Part shown: positions 45,692 through 53,004 of the stretch, one piece after another
How the letters are laid out: each line of letters opens with the position of its first letter
How positions within the stretch are numbered: the first letter of the stretch is position 1
From: Candidatus Fimenecus excrementigallinarum
GTDB taxonomy: Bacteria > Bacillota > Clostridia > Oscillospirales > Acutalibacteraceae
Length of the DNA stretch: 64,000 nucleotides
Assembly: GCA_018714805.1 (NCBI GenBank)
Contig: DVMW01000033.1
Location: 1-64,000 of the forward strand
Direction: 5' to 3'
Position numbers and translations under genes: made by a program
The notes under the pieces: generated by a model
The model's database searches: none
Told to the model about the DNA's origin: nothing
What the model saw: only the letters and a program-made list of their open reading frames with translations

Positions 45692-47019
45692 TTCGTCTCC
45701 CCCTCTTCTTTACCCGGTTGTTCGCCGGATTTGCGGAACGGCGCGGGGATGGGGATGCGGCCGCCGCTGTCCGCCGTGTCGCGCGCAAAAAAGACGCAGT
45801 CCTCAATCGAGCCCTTGCCGCGCACGATGTCCTCGGCCAAATCCCGGCAGGACGGCGCGCCGCAGGTGCCGCAGTCCAGCCCCGGCAGCAGCTTTTCCAG
45901 CTCGTTGAGCTTTTGCATTTTTTCCATTGCCCGGCGCAGGTCGGCGTCGAGCTTTAAAATGTCCACGGGCTCCAGCGGCTTTTCCCACCGCATGGCGCGC
46001 GGGATGTCGCCCGAAAGCCGGTTGCACGACTCCGGCAGATATTTGCGCAGCCGCTGCAGGCGGGCTTTTGCGACATAGGGGTTTTCCACGGTCAGCGGCC
46101 CGCCCACGCAGCCGCCCGGGCAGGCGTTGAGCTCGATGAAGTCGAGGTCGTTGAGCTTTTCGTTTTCCAGCTCCTCGAGCACCTGAATGACGTTTTCAAT
46201 GCCGTCCGCCGCCAGATACCGGTCGCTGCGCAGCGCGGCGGATTCCCCGCCGGACGACGCCCAGCGCACGCCCGAAAAGCCCGAATCCCCGAGCTTTTCC
46301 ACCTCGTCGCGCGTGAGCTTTTCCATTTGCATAAGCAGCACCGGGTAAATGTCCTGAATGGAAAACACGCCGGAAACCGCCGATGTCGTATTGCAGATAG
46401 GCTGCTTAATCGCGGAAATTTTCGCCGTACAGGGCGTCAGGAAAAAGACGCCAATCTCCTCGGGCGCAAGGCCGGTTTTTTTCTGCGCGCGCAGCCGCGC
46501 GAGCCGCGCCGCCTCCTCCATGGGCGCGTTTAAGTCGAGCACGTTCGGGATGAGGTTCGGGAAGCGCACGCGAATGAGCCGCACAACCGCCGGGCACGCC
46601 GAGGAAATCACGGGCCGCACGACGTCCGCGCGCTGCAAATACGCGCGCGTCGCATCGGACACAAGCTCCGCGCCCGCGGCGACCTCGAACACGTCGTCAA
46701 AGCCGAGCCGCAAAAGCGCGGTCAGCACATAGTTGACGTTGTCAAGGTTGTTGAACTGCCCGTAAAGCGTCGGCGCGGGCAGCGCGACGCGGTATTGGTA
46801 CGCCAGAATTTCATTAAACGAATACTTCTCGGCGTATTTCGCGTGGTTCGGGCAAATGCGGATGCACTCGCCGCAGTCGATGCAGCGTTCGGAGATGATA
46901 TACGCCTTGCCCCGGCGCACGCGGATGGCGCCAGTCGGGCAGCGCTTGATGCAGTTGATGCAGCCCTTGCATTTGTCCTCGTCAAGCCGCACCGCATGGA
47001 AAAAGTCTTTGGAAGCCAT
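45688..47019 (-). CDS. HydS-like [FeFe]-hydrogenase-family protein (putative redox/H2 sensor)
   Basis: 443 residues: two N-terminal [4Fe-4S] sites (Cys17/20/23/27 and Cys46/49/52/56), an H-cluster domain, and a C-terminal Fe-S domain (CGTCGAPSC, Cys383/386/391, Cys408). H-cluster motifs: L1 SSACP (Cys142), L2 TPCTAK (Cys197), L3 NACPGGC (Cys300/304). All four cluster ligands remain, but the proton-relay Cys before Cys142 is Ala141 and the L2 Glu is lost. That pattern is typical of slow, sensory HydS-type enzymes. No catalytic partner subunits are nearby; a GHKL ATPase, DRTGG domains and a PHP enzyme are. Confidence 0.85.
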   Translation of the reverse strand: MASKDFFHAVRLDEDKCKGCINCIKRCPTGAIRVRRGKAYIISERCIDCGECIRICPNHAKYAEKYSFNEILAYQYRVALPAPTLYGQFNNLDNVNYVLTALLRLGFDDVFEVAAGAELVSDATRAYLQRADVVRPVISSACPAVVRLIRVRFPNLIPNVLDLNAPMEEAARLARLRAQKKTGLAPEEIGVFFLTPCTAKISAIKQPICNTTSAVSGVFSIQDIYPVLLMQMEKLTRDEVEKLGDSGFSGVRWASSGGESAALRSDRYLAADGIENVIQVLEELENEKLNDLDFIELNACPGGCVGGPLTVENPYVAKARLQRLRKYLPESCNRLSGDIPRAMRWEKPLEPVDILKLDADLRRAMEKMQKLNELEKLLPGLDCGTCGAPSCRDLAEDIVRGKGSIEDCVFFARDTADSGGRIPIPAPFRKSGEQPGKEEGETK

Positions 47020-47051
47020 AGTTTTTGCTCCGGTTTTCGGACAATATGCGC

Positions 47052-47474
47052 TTATTTCACGTCGACACGCAGGTACATGGTCGTCCCTTTGCCGACCTCG
47101 GTCTCAATGCGCATATCGTCGGTATATTTTTTGATGTTCGGCAGGCCCATCCCCGCGCCGAAGCCCAGCGCGCGGACACGGTCGGACGCCGTGGAATAGC
47201 CCGCCTGCATGGCGCGCTCCACATCCGGGATGCCGGGGCCCTCGTCGCGCAGCACCATGCGGATGCAGTCGGGGTCGATGGAAACGTCAATCGTCCCGCC
47301 GCCGGCATGGATGACGAGGTTAATCTCCCCTTCATACAGCGCAATGACCACATTGCGGATGAGCGCCGGGTCGAAGCCGAGCTTTTTCAGCTGCGCCTTG
47401 ACATTGCCGGACGCCTCCCCCGCGCGCGAAAAATCATCGCCGGGAACGTCGTAATGCAGTTCAATCAGGCTCAT
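47052..47474 (-). CDS. GHKL ATPase, anti-sigma-factor/histidine-kinase-like
   Basis: 140 residues: N box NVVIALYEGEINLVIHAGGG, G1 DEGPGIPD, G2 GFGAGMGLPNIKKYTDDM, then GKGTTMYLRV. It is a stand-alone ATP-binding domain of the RsbW/SpoIIAB/HPK type, without a phosphoacceptor His domain. It probably passes a signal from the adjacent hydrogenase-like sensor by phosphorylation or sequestration (inference). Starts ATGA-coupled to the upstream DRTGG gene. Confidence 0.85.
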   Translation of the reverse strand: MSLIELHYDVPGDDFSRAGEASGNVKAQLKKLGFDPALIRNVVIALYEGEINLVIHAGGGTIDVSIDPDCIRMVLRDEGPGIPDVERAMQAGYSTASDRVRALGFGAGMGLPNIKKYTDDMRIETEVGKGTTMYLRVDVK

Positions 47475-47821
47475 TGAATGGCGCCTCCCCGCAGGCCCTT
47501 TTCATACAGCATCCCGCAGGCGGCGAACATCGGAAGCTTTGTGGTCAAAAGCACAATGTCGCGGTCGCGCGCGAGTCCGACGATGCTTTCGTCCGGCTGC
47601 TTGCCGCGCACGAACACAATGCATTGCATATCCATCATTTCCGCAGTACGCACCACCTGCGGGTTCACAAGCCCCGACAGCAGCACCGCCTGCTCCTTGA
47701 CGTAGGCGAGCACGTCGCTCATCATATCGCTGCCGCAGGCCGAATGCACCTCCCGGTCCAAAAACGCCTCTCCGCAGATGACCTCGGCGGATAAAATCTC
47801 CTGAATTTCCCGGACGGTCAT
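47471..47821 (-). CDS. DRTGG-domain protein
   Basis: 116 residues: MTVREIQEILSAEVICGEAFLDREVHSACGSDMMSDVLAYVKEQAVLLSGLVNPQVVRTAEMMDMQCIVFVRGKQPDESIVGLARDRDIVLLTT. It matches stand-alone DRTGG domains, with the variant ACGSDMMSDVLAY. First gene of the operon; ATG 47821 follows AGGAGG. Likely ligand-binding input or adaptor for the sensor module. Confidence 0.8.
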   Translation of the reverse strand: MTVREIQEILSAEVICGEAFLDREVHSACGSDMMSDVLAYVKEQAVLLSGLVNPQVVRTAEMMDMQCIVFVRGKQPDESIVGLARDRDIVLLTTKLPMFAACGMLYEKGLRGGAIQ

Positions 47822-47856
47822 GGCGAAACCTCCTGTCTGAAAACCTTTTTCTTTTC

Positions 47857-47885
47857 ATTATACATAAAAACCGGGATTTGTACAA
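47857..47885 (-). promoter_or_regulatory. Promoter of the hydrogenase-like sensor operon
   Basis: TTGTAC (47885-47880), 17-base spacer, TATAAT (47862-47857), 36 bases before the first ATG. Confidence 0.75.
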
Positions 47886-48025
47886 GCATTTTTCGTGCAG
47901 GTTTTCACCTTGCAGGAAAGTGTTTTTTCGAAACTTTTCGGCGTTATTTCCGCTACGCAAACGGCCGAATTTCTGCTATCATAAAACAAACCGGCACGCA
48001 CAATGCACAAAAAAAGGAGAAGAAA

Positions 48026-50113
48026 ATGCCCATCACCGTAAAAGAACCGTATTTTATATTAGAGACCGAACGCACGCAATACGTATTCGGCATAGACCAA
48101 GCGGGCCGCGAGCGGCACCTGCATTGGGGCAAGAAGTGCTTGCCGGAGGACTTTTTTATCCCGGAATACGAGGACGAAAACTCCAACCACAGCGCGCAGG
48201 ACGAGGCGCAGCAGGAATATACCGCGTTCGGCGGGACGGTATACCGCGAATGTGCGCTCAAGGCGCGCTTTTCGGACGGCTGCCGGGAAACAGACCTTGC
48301 CTACCGGGACTTTCGCCTGGACGGCGACACGCTCGAGGTGACGCTGCAGGACCGGCACTATCCGCTGGCCGTCACGCTCTGCTACCGGGTGACGCCGGGA
48401 TGCGATATTTTGACGCGGTGGGTAAAGCTGCAAAACAGCGGTACCGCGCCGATAACGCTCGAAAAAATCTGCTCGGCGGAGCTGTCGCTGCCCGGCGAGC
48501 AGCCGTACGCCATCCACAACACGAACGGCGCCTGGGGCGGCGAAGGCCTGCCCGCCGTGCAGACGCTGACGAGCGGCGCGCTGACCTTTGAAAGCCGCCG
48601 CGGCACGTCCGGGCACAACCACGCGCCGTATCTTTTGGCAAGCCGCCGCGCCGGCGAAGCGTCGGGCGAGGTCTTTTTCGCCGCGCTCGCCTACAGCGGG
48701 AACTTTAAAGCGGAGGCGACACGCGACCTGTTCGGCCGCACGCGGCTGCTGCTCGGGCTCAACGATTTTGACTTTTCCTATACGCTTAAAGGCGGGGAAA
48801 CGTTTGAAACGCCGCCGGTCTTTTGCGGAACGACGCCGGGCTTCGGCGAGATGTCGCGGCAAATGCACCGCTTTGTCCGCGAGCACGTGCTGCCGCGTGC
48901 CTTTGCAAAAAAGCCGCTGCCGGTGCTTTACAATTCCTGGGAGGCAACGGGTTTCGACGTTTCGTGCGAAAACCAGATGCGCTTAGCCGACCTTGCCGCC
49001 GCGGCCGGCGTCGAGCTGTTCGTCATGGACGACGGCTGGTTCGGCGCACGCCGAAACGACCGCGCGGGGCTCGGGGACTGGTTTGTAAACCGGGAAAAAT
49101 TCCCGCAGGGGCTCGCGCCGCTTATTGCGCACGTCAACGCCCTCGGGATGGATTTCGGGCTGTGGGTCGAGCCGGAAATGGTCAACGCCGACAGCGACCT
49201 GTTCCGCGCCCACCCGGACTGGACCTATCACTACGACACGCGAAAGGCGCACGAGCTGCGGCACCAGCGCGTGCTCAACCTGACGCGCGAGGACGTGCGG
49301 GCGTATCTGTTCGAGCGGCTCGACAGCCTGTTATCCGACTACAATATCCGCTATATCAAATGGGATATGAACCGCCCGTTTTCGGAGACCGGCGCAGAAA
49401 ACCTGGAAAACCCGCAGATGCTCTGGTATCTGCACACGCAGGCGGTATATGAGCTTGTGGACCGGCTGCGCGCAAAGCACCCGGACGTGCAGTTTGAAAG
49501 CTGCGCGTCGGGCGGCGGGCGTGCGGACCTGGGCGCGCTGCTGCATTTTGACGAGGTCTGGCCCAGCGACAACACGGACGCGGTCGACCGCATGACCATT
49601 CAGCGCGCCTATTCGCTGCTGCACCCCGTTAAGACCATGCGCGCCTGGGTCACGGACGTCGGCGGGCCCAACAAGCCGACCTCGCTTGCGTTCCGCTTCC
49701 AGATTGCAATGCAGGGCGCGCTCGGGCTCGGCGGCGATTTAACGAAATACAGCGAGGCGGACCTCCAGCTTTGCCGGGAAAATATCGCGCTGTACAAGGA
49801 AATACGCCCGCTCGTACAGTTCGGCGATTTGTACCGGCTCGCCGACCCCGACGCGGACGAATATCTGTGCACGCAGTATGTGGACGAAGAAAAGCGGAAG
49901 AGCGTCGTCTTTTTGGCGGCGCGCGGCACGCGGTTTTACAAAAAGCGCATGGCGGTGCGCTTCGACGGGCTTGCCCCGGAAAAACGGTACGCGCTTTGCT
50001 GGGAGGGCGAGAACGTGGTAAAAAGCGGGGCGTATCTTATGGAGGTCGGCCTGCCCTTGCGTATTCGCGGCGCAGATTTCAACCGGATTGTCCGCATACA
50101 GGCGGCGGAATAA
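48026..50113 (+). CDS. Alpha-galactosidase, GH36
   Basis: 695 residues. N-terminal beta-supersandwich, then the barrel: NSWEATGFDVS, FVMDDGWFGARRND, GLWVEPEMVNADSDL, YIKWDMNRPF (nucleophile Asp447), ESCASGGGRADLG, and PSDNTDAVDR (acid/base in SDNTD, 514-518). It releases terminal alpha-galactose from raffinose-type sugars or glycans. No signal peptide, so it is intracellular. ATG 48026 follows AAGGAG. A possible extended -10 (TGCTATCAT) lies about 50 bases upstream. It is a single-gene unit. Confidence 0.93.
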   Translation: MPITVKEPYFILETERTQYVFGIDQAGRERHLHWGKKCLPEDFFIPEYEDENSNHSAQDEAQQEYTAFGGTVYRECALKARFSDGCRETDLAYRDFRLDGDTLEVTLQDRHYPLAVTLCYRVTPGCDILTRWVKLQNSGTAPITLEKICSAELSLPGEQPYAIHNTNGAWGGEGLPAVQTLTSGALTFESRRGTSGHNHAPYLLASRRAGEASGEVFFAALAYSGNFKAEATRDLFGRTRLLLGLNDFDFSYTLKGGETFETPPVFCGTTPGFGEMSRQMHRFVREHVLPRAFAKKPLPVLYNSWEATGFDVSCENQMRLADLAAAAGVELFVMDDGWFGARRNDRAGLGDWFVNREKFPQGLAPLIAHVNALGMDFGLWVEPEMVNADSDLFRAHPDWTYHYDTRKAHELRHQRVLNLTREDVRAYLFERLDSLLSDYNIRYIKWDMNRPFSETGAENLENPQMLWYLHTQAVYELVDRLRAKHPDVQFESCASGGGRADLGALLHFDEVWPSDNTDAVDRMTIQRAYSLLHPVKTMRAWVTDVGGPNKPTSLAFRFQIAMQGALGLGGDLTKYSEADLQLCRENIALYKEIRPLVQFGDLYRLADPDADEYLCTQYVDEEKRKSVVFLAARGTRFYKKRMAVRFDGLAPEKRYALCWEGENVVKSGAYLMEVGLPLRIRGADFNRIVRIQAAE

Positions 50114-50170
50114 GGAACAGCGCCCGCAGAAGGCAGACGACAGCCTCCTGCGGGCAGCCGGTTCCCTTTT
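50114..50170 (+). terminator. Terminator of the GH36 gene
   Basis: Nested stems: GGAAC/GTTCC (50114-50118 with 50161-50165) around GCCCGCAG/CTGCGGGC, then CTTTT. Confidence 0.7.
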
Positions 50171-50201
50171 GAAAAATCCGTCAAAAATCTTTGGATTTCC
50201 C

Positions 50202-50230
50202 TTGACAAACCGCCCTGCGGCATATATAAT
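50202..50230 (+). promoter_or_regulatory. Consensus promoter of the tRNA-Arg gene
   Basis: TTGACA (50202-50207), 17-base spacer, TATAAT (50225-50230), 18 bases before tRNA-Arg. Confidence 0.9.
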
Positions 50231-50247
50231 AATCAAGCATTTGATTT

Positions 50248-50324
50248 GCGCTGATAGCTCAGTTGGATAGAGCATCTGCCTTCTAAGCAGAGGGTCGGGG
50301 GTTCGAGTCCCTCTCAGCGCGCCA
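50248..50324 (+). tRNA. tRNA-Arg (TCT)
   Basis: 77 bases with encoded CCA; acceptor GCGCTGA/TCAGCGC, G73; anticodon loop CTTCTAA; T-arm GGGGGTTCGAGTCCCTC. Its 3' end is duplicated 188 bases downstream. Confidence 0.95.
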
Positions 50325-50545
50325 CTTCTTATCGAGAAGCTCGGCGAAGCGCAAATGCAAAGGATGCCGCCCGTTTGGGGGACTCGAACCCCGAGGGGGT
50401 GAGCGGCGAACAGAAAACCTTTCGGGGAAAGGTTTTCCGACGCGAAGCCCGAGCGCGTAAGCGCGAGGGTGCGCGATTTGCGCAGCAAAGCGCTGTCCCT
50501 CTCAGCGCGCCACTTCTTATTGAGAAGCTCGGCGAAGCGCAAATG
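50308..50545 (+). repeat. tRNA-Arg tail cassette: 50-base direct repeat enclosing an inverted T-arm and palindromes
   Basis: 50308-50357 (last 17 bases of tRNA-Arg plus a 33-base tail starting CTTCTTAT, itself a small hairpin) is repeated at 50496-50545 with one mismatch. Between them: an inverted 14-base copy of the T-arm (50379-50392), a perfect hairpin GGAAAACCTTTC-GGGG-AAAGGTTTTCC at about 50415-50440, and GC-rich palindromes. No protein-like frame. 50325-50564 has no other gene. Confidence 0.8.
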
Positions 50546-50564
50546 TGTTGCATAAAACCGATAT

Positions 50565-50642
50565 GGTGGGTATAGCTTAGTTGGTTAAAGCGCCAGTTTG
50601 TGGCACTGGAGACCGTCGGTTCGAATCCGACTATCCACCCCA
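50565..50642 (+). tRNA. tRNA-His (GTG)
   Basis: 78 bases with encoded CCA. An eight-pair acceptor including the extra 5' G (G-1) facing C73, the hallmark of tRNA-His. Anticodon loop TTGTGGC. Confidence 0.95.
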
Positions 50643-50648
50643 TTTTTT

Positions 50649-50687
50649 ACTCCGCCGCAAGCCCATAAGGCAAGGGCGGAGTTTTTT
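50649..50687 (+). terminator. Terminator after tRNA-His
   Basis: ACTCCGCC/GGCGGAGT stem (50649-50656 with 50675-50682) and T run. Confidence 0.8.
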
Positions 50688-50698
50688 CAAATCCATAT

Positions 50699-50773
50699 TG
50701 GGGTGTCGTCAAGCGGTAAGACACAGCACTTTGACTGCTGCATTCGTAGGTTCGAATCCTGCCACCCCAGCCA
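50699..50773 (+). tRNA. tRNA-Gln (TTG)
   Basis: 75 bases with encoded CCA; acceptor TGGGGTG/CACCCCA, G73, anticodon loop CTTTGAC, T-arm TAGGTTCGAATCCTG. Confidence 0.95.
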
Positions 50774-50819
50774 ACACAGTACAGAGGACGGCGAAGCCGT
50801 TTTCTGTACTGTGTTTTTT
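50774..50819 (+). terminator. Terminator of tRNA-Gln
   Basis: 12-13 base-pair stem ACACAGTACAGA/TCTGTACTGTGT with inner CGGC-GAA-GCCG, then TTTTT; begins directly after CCA. Confidence 0.88.
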
Positions 50820-50984
50820 AGAGCAGGATTCGAACCTGGGAAGGTCTGCGCGAAGATAAAACAGCCCGGCGGGCTGTTTTGCGCGCAGAGCGCGAGGGCG
50901 GTACCGCACGCGAAGCGTGGGGTGTCCCGAGCGAAGCATGGGCAAGCTTTGCTTGCCCATGGTCGAACCTGCCACCCCAGCCAG

Positions 50985-51014
50985 AAAAAAGCACTGCAAA
51001 AGCAGTGCTTTTTT
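50985..51014 (+). terminator. Second terminator behind the truncated tRNA-Gln 3' copy
   Basis: Perfect AAAAAAGCACTGC/GCAGTGCTTTTTT stem with AAAA loop, directly after the copied CCA. Confidence 0.85.
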
Positions 51015-51037
51015 CAACGAAATCCGCCCTTACGGGT

Positions 51038-51195
51038 GGGTGAACTATTGCTTCGCAATGTGAAATACGCCTGCGGCGTGTGAAATTCGCCTCGACGGCG
51101 AGTGGGTGGATTTCATTTCACTTGATGCGATAGCATCAAATTTCAGAATTCACACGGTGAATTATTTCATCGTGAACGAAAGCGAACGATTTCAC
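51038..51195 (+). repeat. Array of six short hairpins joined by TGAAAT/ATTTCA linkers
   Basis: Consecutive stems: ATTGC-GCAAT (51046-51058), ACGCC-GGCGT (51067-51079), TCGCC-GGCGA (51087-51101), TGATGC-GCATCA (51123-51138), AATTCAC-GTGAATT (51147-51163), ATCGT-ACGAT (51169-51190). GTGAA(A)T precedes the first three and ATTTCA-type linkers the others. No protein reading is plausible. Confidence 0.65.
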
Positions 51196-51376
51196 TAAAG
51201 CTGTGAGAGTTCGAAGTCATACACAAAACTGCGAAAAACATCTTTTTTGTAGCCCTTTCACAACACAGTACAGAGGATGGCGAAGCCGTTTTCTGTACTG
51301 TGCTTTTTAGAGCAGGATTCGAACCTGAGAAGGTCTGCGCAAAGACAAAACAGCCCGGCGGGCTGGCTTCGCCATT

Positions 51377-52378
51377 TTATTTCAAGTACTCTGTAAAGAA
51401 GCTCTGTATTGTATCAAACGGAATGACATCCATTTTATAGTACAGGTCGGTGTGGACCGCGCCGGGAATAAGCAGCAATTCCTTATTGCCCGCATACGGG
51501 CTGTCCTTGGTCATTGCGGCGTATGCGTCTTTGCTGAAATACAGGCTATGTGCCTTATCGCCATGGAGCATCAGCACCGCGGAGCGAATCTCGTTAACAT
51601 ATTGGAGAATCGGCTGATTCAAAAAACTTTGGCAGCCGCTGACGCACCACCCGGCGTTGCCGCCGACAGAGCGCAGGTGGTAGCCGAGCGAGGTTTTGTA
51701 AAACGCAGAATAGTCCTTTATGAACCACGGCGTGTCGGCAGTCACTTCCTCCGGACTCGGCAGACCGCCCGCAAGCTGATACGTACCGTTCCGGTAATCC
51801 TCTGTCCGTTGCGTGTTAATCGCCGCTTTTTTTGCATACCGCGCTTCTTCGCTGTCCTCCGAATCATAATACCCTTTCGCGTTCACGCGCGCCATGTCGT
51901 ACATTGTTGAGGTCACGGTTGCCTTGATGCGGGTATCTATCGCCGCCGCATTAAGCGCCATACCGCCCCAGCCGCAAATGCCGATAATCCCGATTCGCGC
52001 AGGGTCAACATTTTCCTGCACCGACAAAAAATCCACCGCCGCCTGAAAGTCTTCCGTATTGATATCGGGCGACGCCATAAAACGGGGTTTGCCGCCGCTC
52101 TCCCCGGTGAAGGACGGGTCGAAGGCAATTGTCAAGAAGCCGCGTGCCGCCATTTCCTGCGCATAGCGTCCCGAAACCTGCTCTTTGACCGCGCCGAACG
52201 GGCCGGAAACCGCAATGGCGGGCAGCTTTCCCCTCGCCGCTTTCGGCGTAAAACAGTCTGCCGCCAGCGTTATGCCGTAGCGGTTGACAAAGGTTACTTT
52301 CCGGTGGTCGACCCGGTCGTCTTTGGGATAGGTCTTGTCCCACGCCTGCGTGAGATTTAGCTTTTCGGCCTGCATCAT
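51377..52378 (-). CDS. Alpha/beta hydrolase (dienelactone hydrolase-like)
   Basis: 333 residues. Nucleophile elbow region IGIIGICGWGGMALNAAA (G-x-C-x-G, so a Cys at the Ser position), oxyanion strand PAIAVSGPFGAVKEQ, and a C-terminal His in PGAVHTDLYY. The YcjY/dienelactone-type family acts on small esters or lactones; substrate unknown. ATG 52378 follows AGGAGG at 7 bases. Divergent from a MerR regulator that sits over its 19-base-spaced promoter. Less GC-rich than neighbouring genes. Confidence 0.8.
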   Translation of the reverse strand: MMQAEKLNLTQAWDKTYPKDDRVDHRKVTFVNRYGITLAADCFTPKAARGKLPAIAVSGPFGAVKEQVSGRYAQEMAARGFLTIAFDPSFTGESGGKPRFMASPDINTEDFQAAVDFLSVQENVDPARIGIIGICGWGGMALNAAAIDTRIKATVTSTMYDMARVNAKGYYDSEDSEEARYAKKAAINTQRTEDYRNGTYQLAGGLPSPEEVTADTPWFIKDYSAFYKTSLGYHLRSVGGNAGWCVSGCQSFLNQPILQYVNEIRSAVLMLHGDKAHSLYFSKDAYAAMTKDSPYAGNKELLLIPGAVHTDLYYKMDVIPFDTIQSFFTEYLK

Positions 52379-52401
52379 AAAAATACCTCCTGAATACCAA
52401 T

Positions 52402-52430
52402 TTGCATTTTTGAAAATGCTGTGGTATACT
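52402..52430 (+). promoter_or_regulatory. Promoter of the merR-type gene
   Basis: TTGCAT (52402-52407), 17-base spacer, TATACT (52425-52430). Confidence 0.55.
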
Positions 52431-52433
52431 GTT

Positions 52434-52464
52434 ACTATACAACCTAAACCTAACTTTAAGTCAA
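52434..52464 (-). promoter_or_regulatory. MerR-type promoter of the alpha/beta hydrolase gene
   Basis: TTGACT (52464-52459) and TATAGT (52439-52434) on the minus strand are 19 bases apart, the long spacer used by MerR activators. An imperfect dyad (CTTAAAG/GTTTAGG) fills the spacer. Confidence 0.7.
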
Positions 52465-52493
52465 GCATTATTTCCGGCGCAAGGAGGAAATTT

Positions 52494-52943
52494 ATGTATA
52501 CGATTGGGCAGATTGCCGCTATGTTTGATTTGCCGGTTTCCACCGTTCGTTATTACGACAAGGAGGGACTGTTCCCGGGTCTCGCACGGCAGTCGGGCCG
52601 CCGCATATTCAGCGACAGAGAGGTGGAGGCGCTGCGCGTGATTGCGTGCCTGAAAAGCTCGGGTCTTGAGATTAAGGATATCAAGCAGTTTATGGTGTGG
52701 ACAACCGCCGGGAAAGACACCTACCCGCAGCGCAAAGCGCTGTTTGAGGCGCGCAAAACGATTGTCGAGGCGGAAATGCGCCGCTTGCAGCGGACGCTGG
52801 ATATGCTCAATTACAAATGCTGGTATTACGAGACCGCCATGCAGGACGGAAACGAAGACCGCATTTCCGCCATGCTCCCCGACCGGCTGCCGCCGGATAT
52901 CCAAAAGTTATACGACAGCGCCCGAGAAAACAACCGATTTTAA
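52494..52943 (+). CDS. MerR-family regulator, AdhR/NmlR-like
   Basis: 149 residues. N-terminal MerR helix-turn-helix (YTIGQIAAMFDLPVSTVRYYDKEGLFP), wing, and an IACLKSSGLEIKDIKQF helix. Its Cys matches the single conserved Cys of AdhR/NmlR-type aldehyde or thiol-stress sensors; no metal-binding Cys cluster is present. A long dimer helix follows. ATG 52494 follows AAGGAGG. It shares the divergent promoter region with the hydrolase, which it probably activates. Confidence 0.85.
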   Translation: MYTIGQIAAMFDLPVSTVRYYDKEGLFPGLARQSGRRIFSDREVEALRVIACLKSSGLEIKDIKQFMVWTTAGKDTYPQRKALFEARKTIVEAEMRRLQRTLDMLNYKCWYYETAMQDGNEDRISAMLPDRLPPDIQKLYDSARENNRF

Positions 52944-52951
52944 ACCAAAAT

Positions 52952-52993
52952 AACAAGCCGTCCGTGCGTCTGAAGCACACGGACGGCTTGTTT
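52952..52993. terminator. Bidirectional terminator between the merR and GH28 genes
   Basis: About 15 base pairs (52952-52966 with 52978-52992) followed by T-rich sequence on both strands. Confidence 0.85.
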
Positions 52994-53004
52994 CTGCTTT
53001 TCTC

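Larger units (their letters stand above)
50772..51365 (+). repeat. tRNA-Gln tail cassette bracketed by 105-base direct repeats
   Basis: 50772-50876 and 51261-51365 are direct repeats of equal length with about five mismatches. Each holds the terminator, an inverted 15-base T-arm copy (50823-50837 in the first) and a hairpin arm. Between them are a closed hairpin (about 50846-50888), a CATGGGCAAGC/GCTTGCCCATG hairpin (50938-50961), a shortened direct copy of the tRNA 3' end with CCA (50961-50983) and a second terminator. This explains the gene-free stretch 50774-51376. Confidence 0.8.

Noticed and set aside
51038..51195. Possible CRISPR array
   Set aside because: The regularly spaced units are different hairpins with 6-7 base linkers, not identical 25-37 base repeats with unique spacers, and there are no cas genes.
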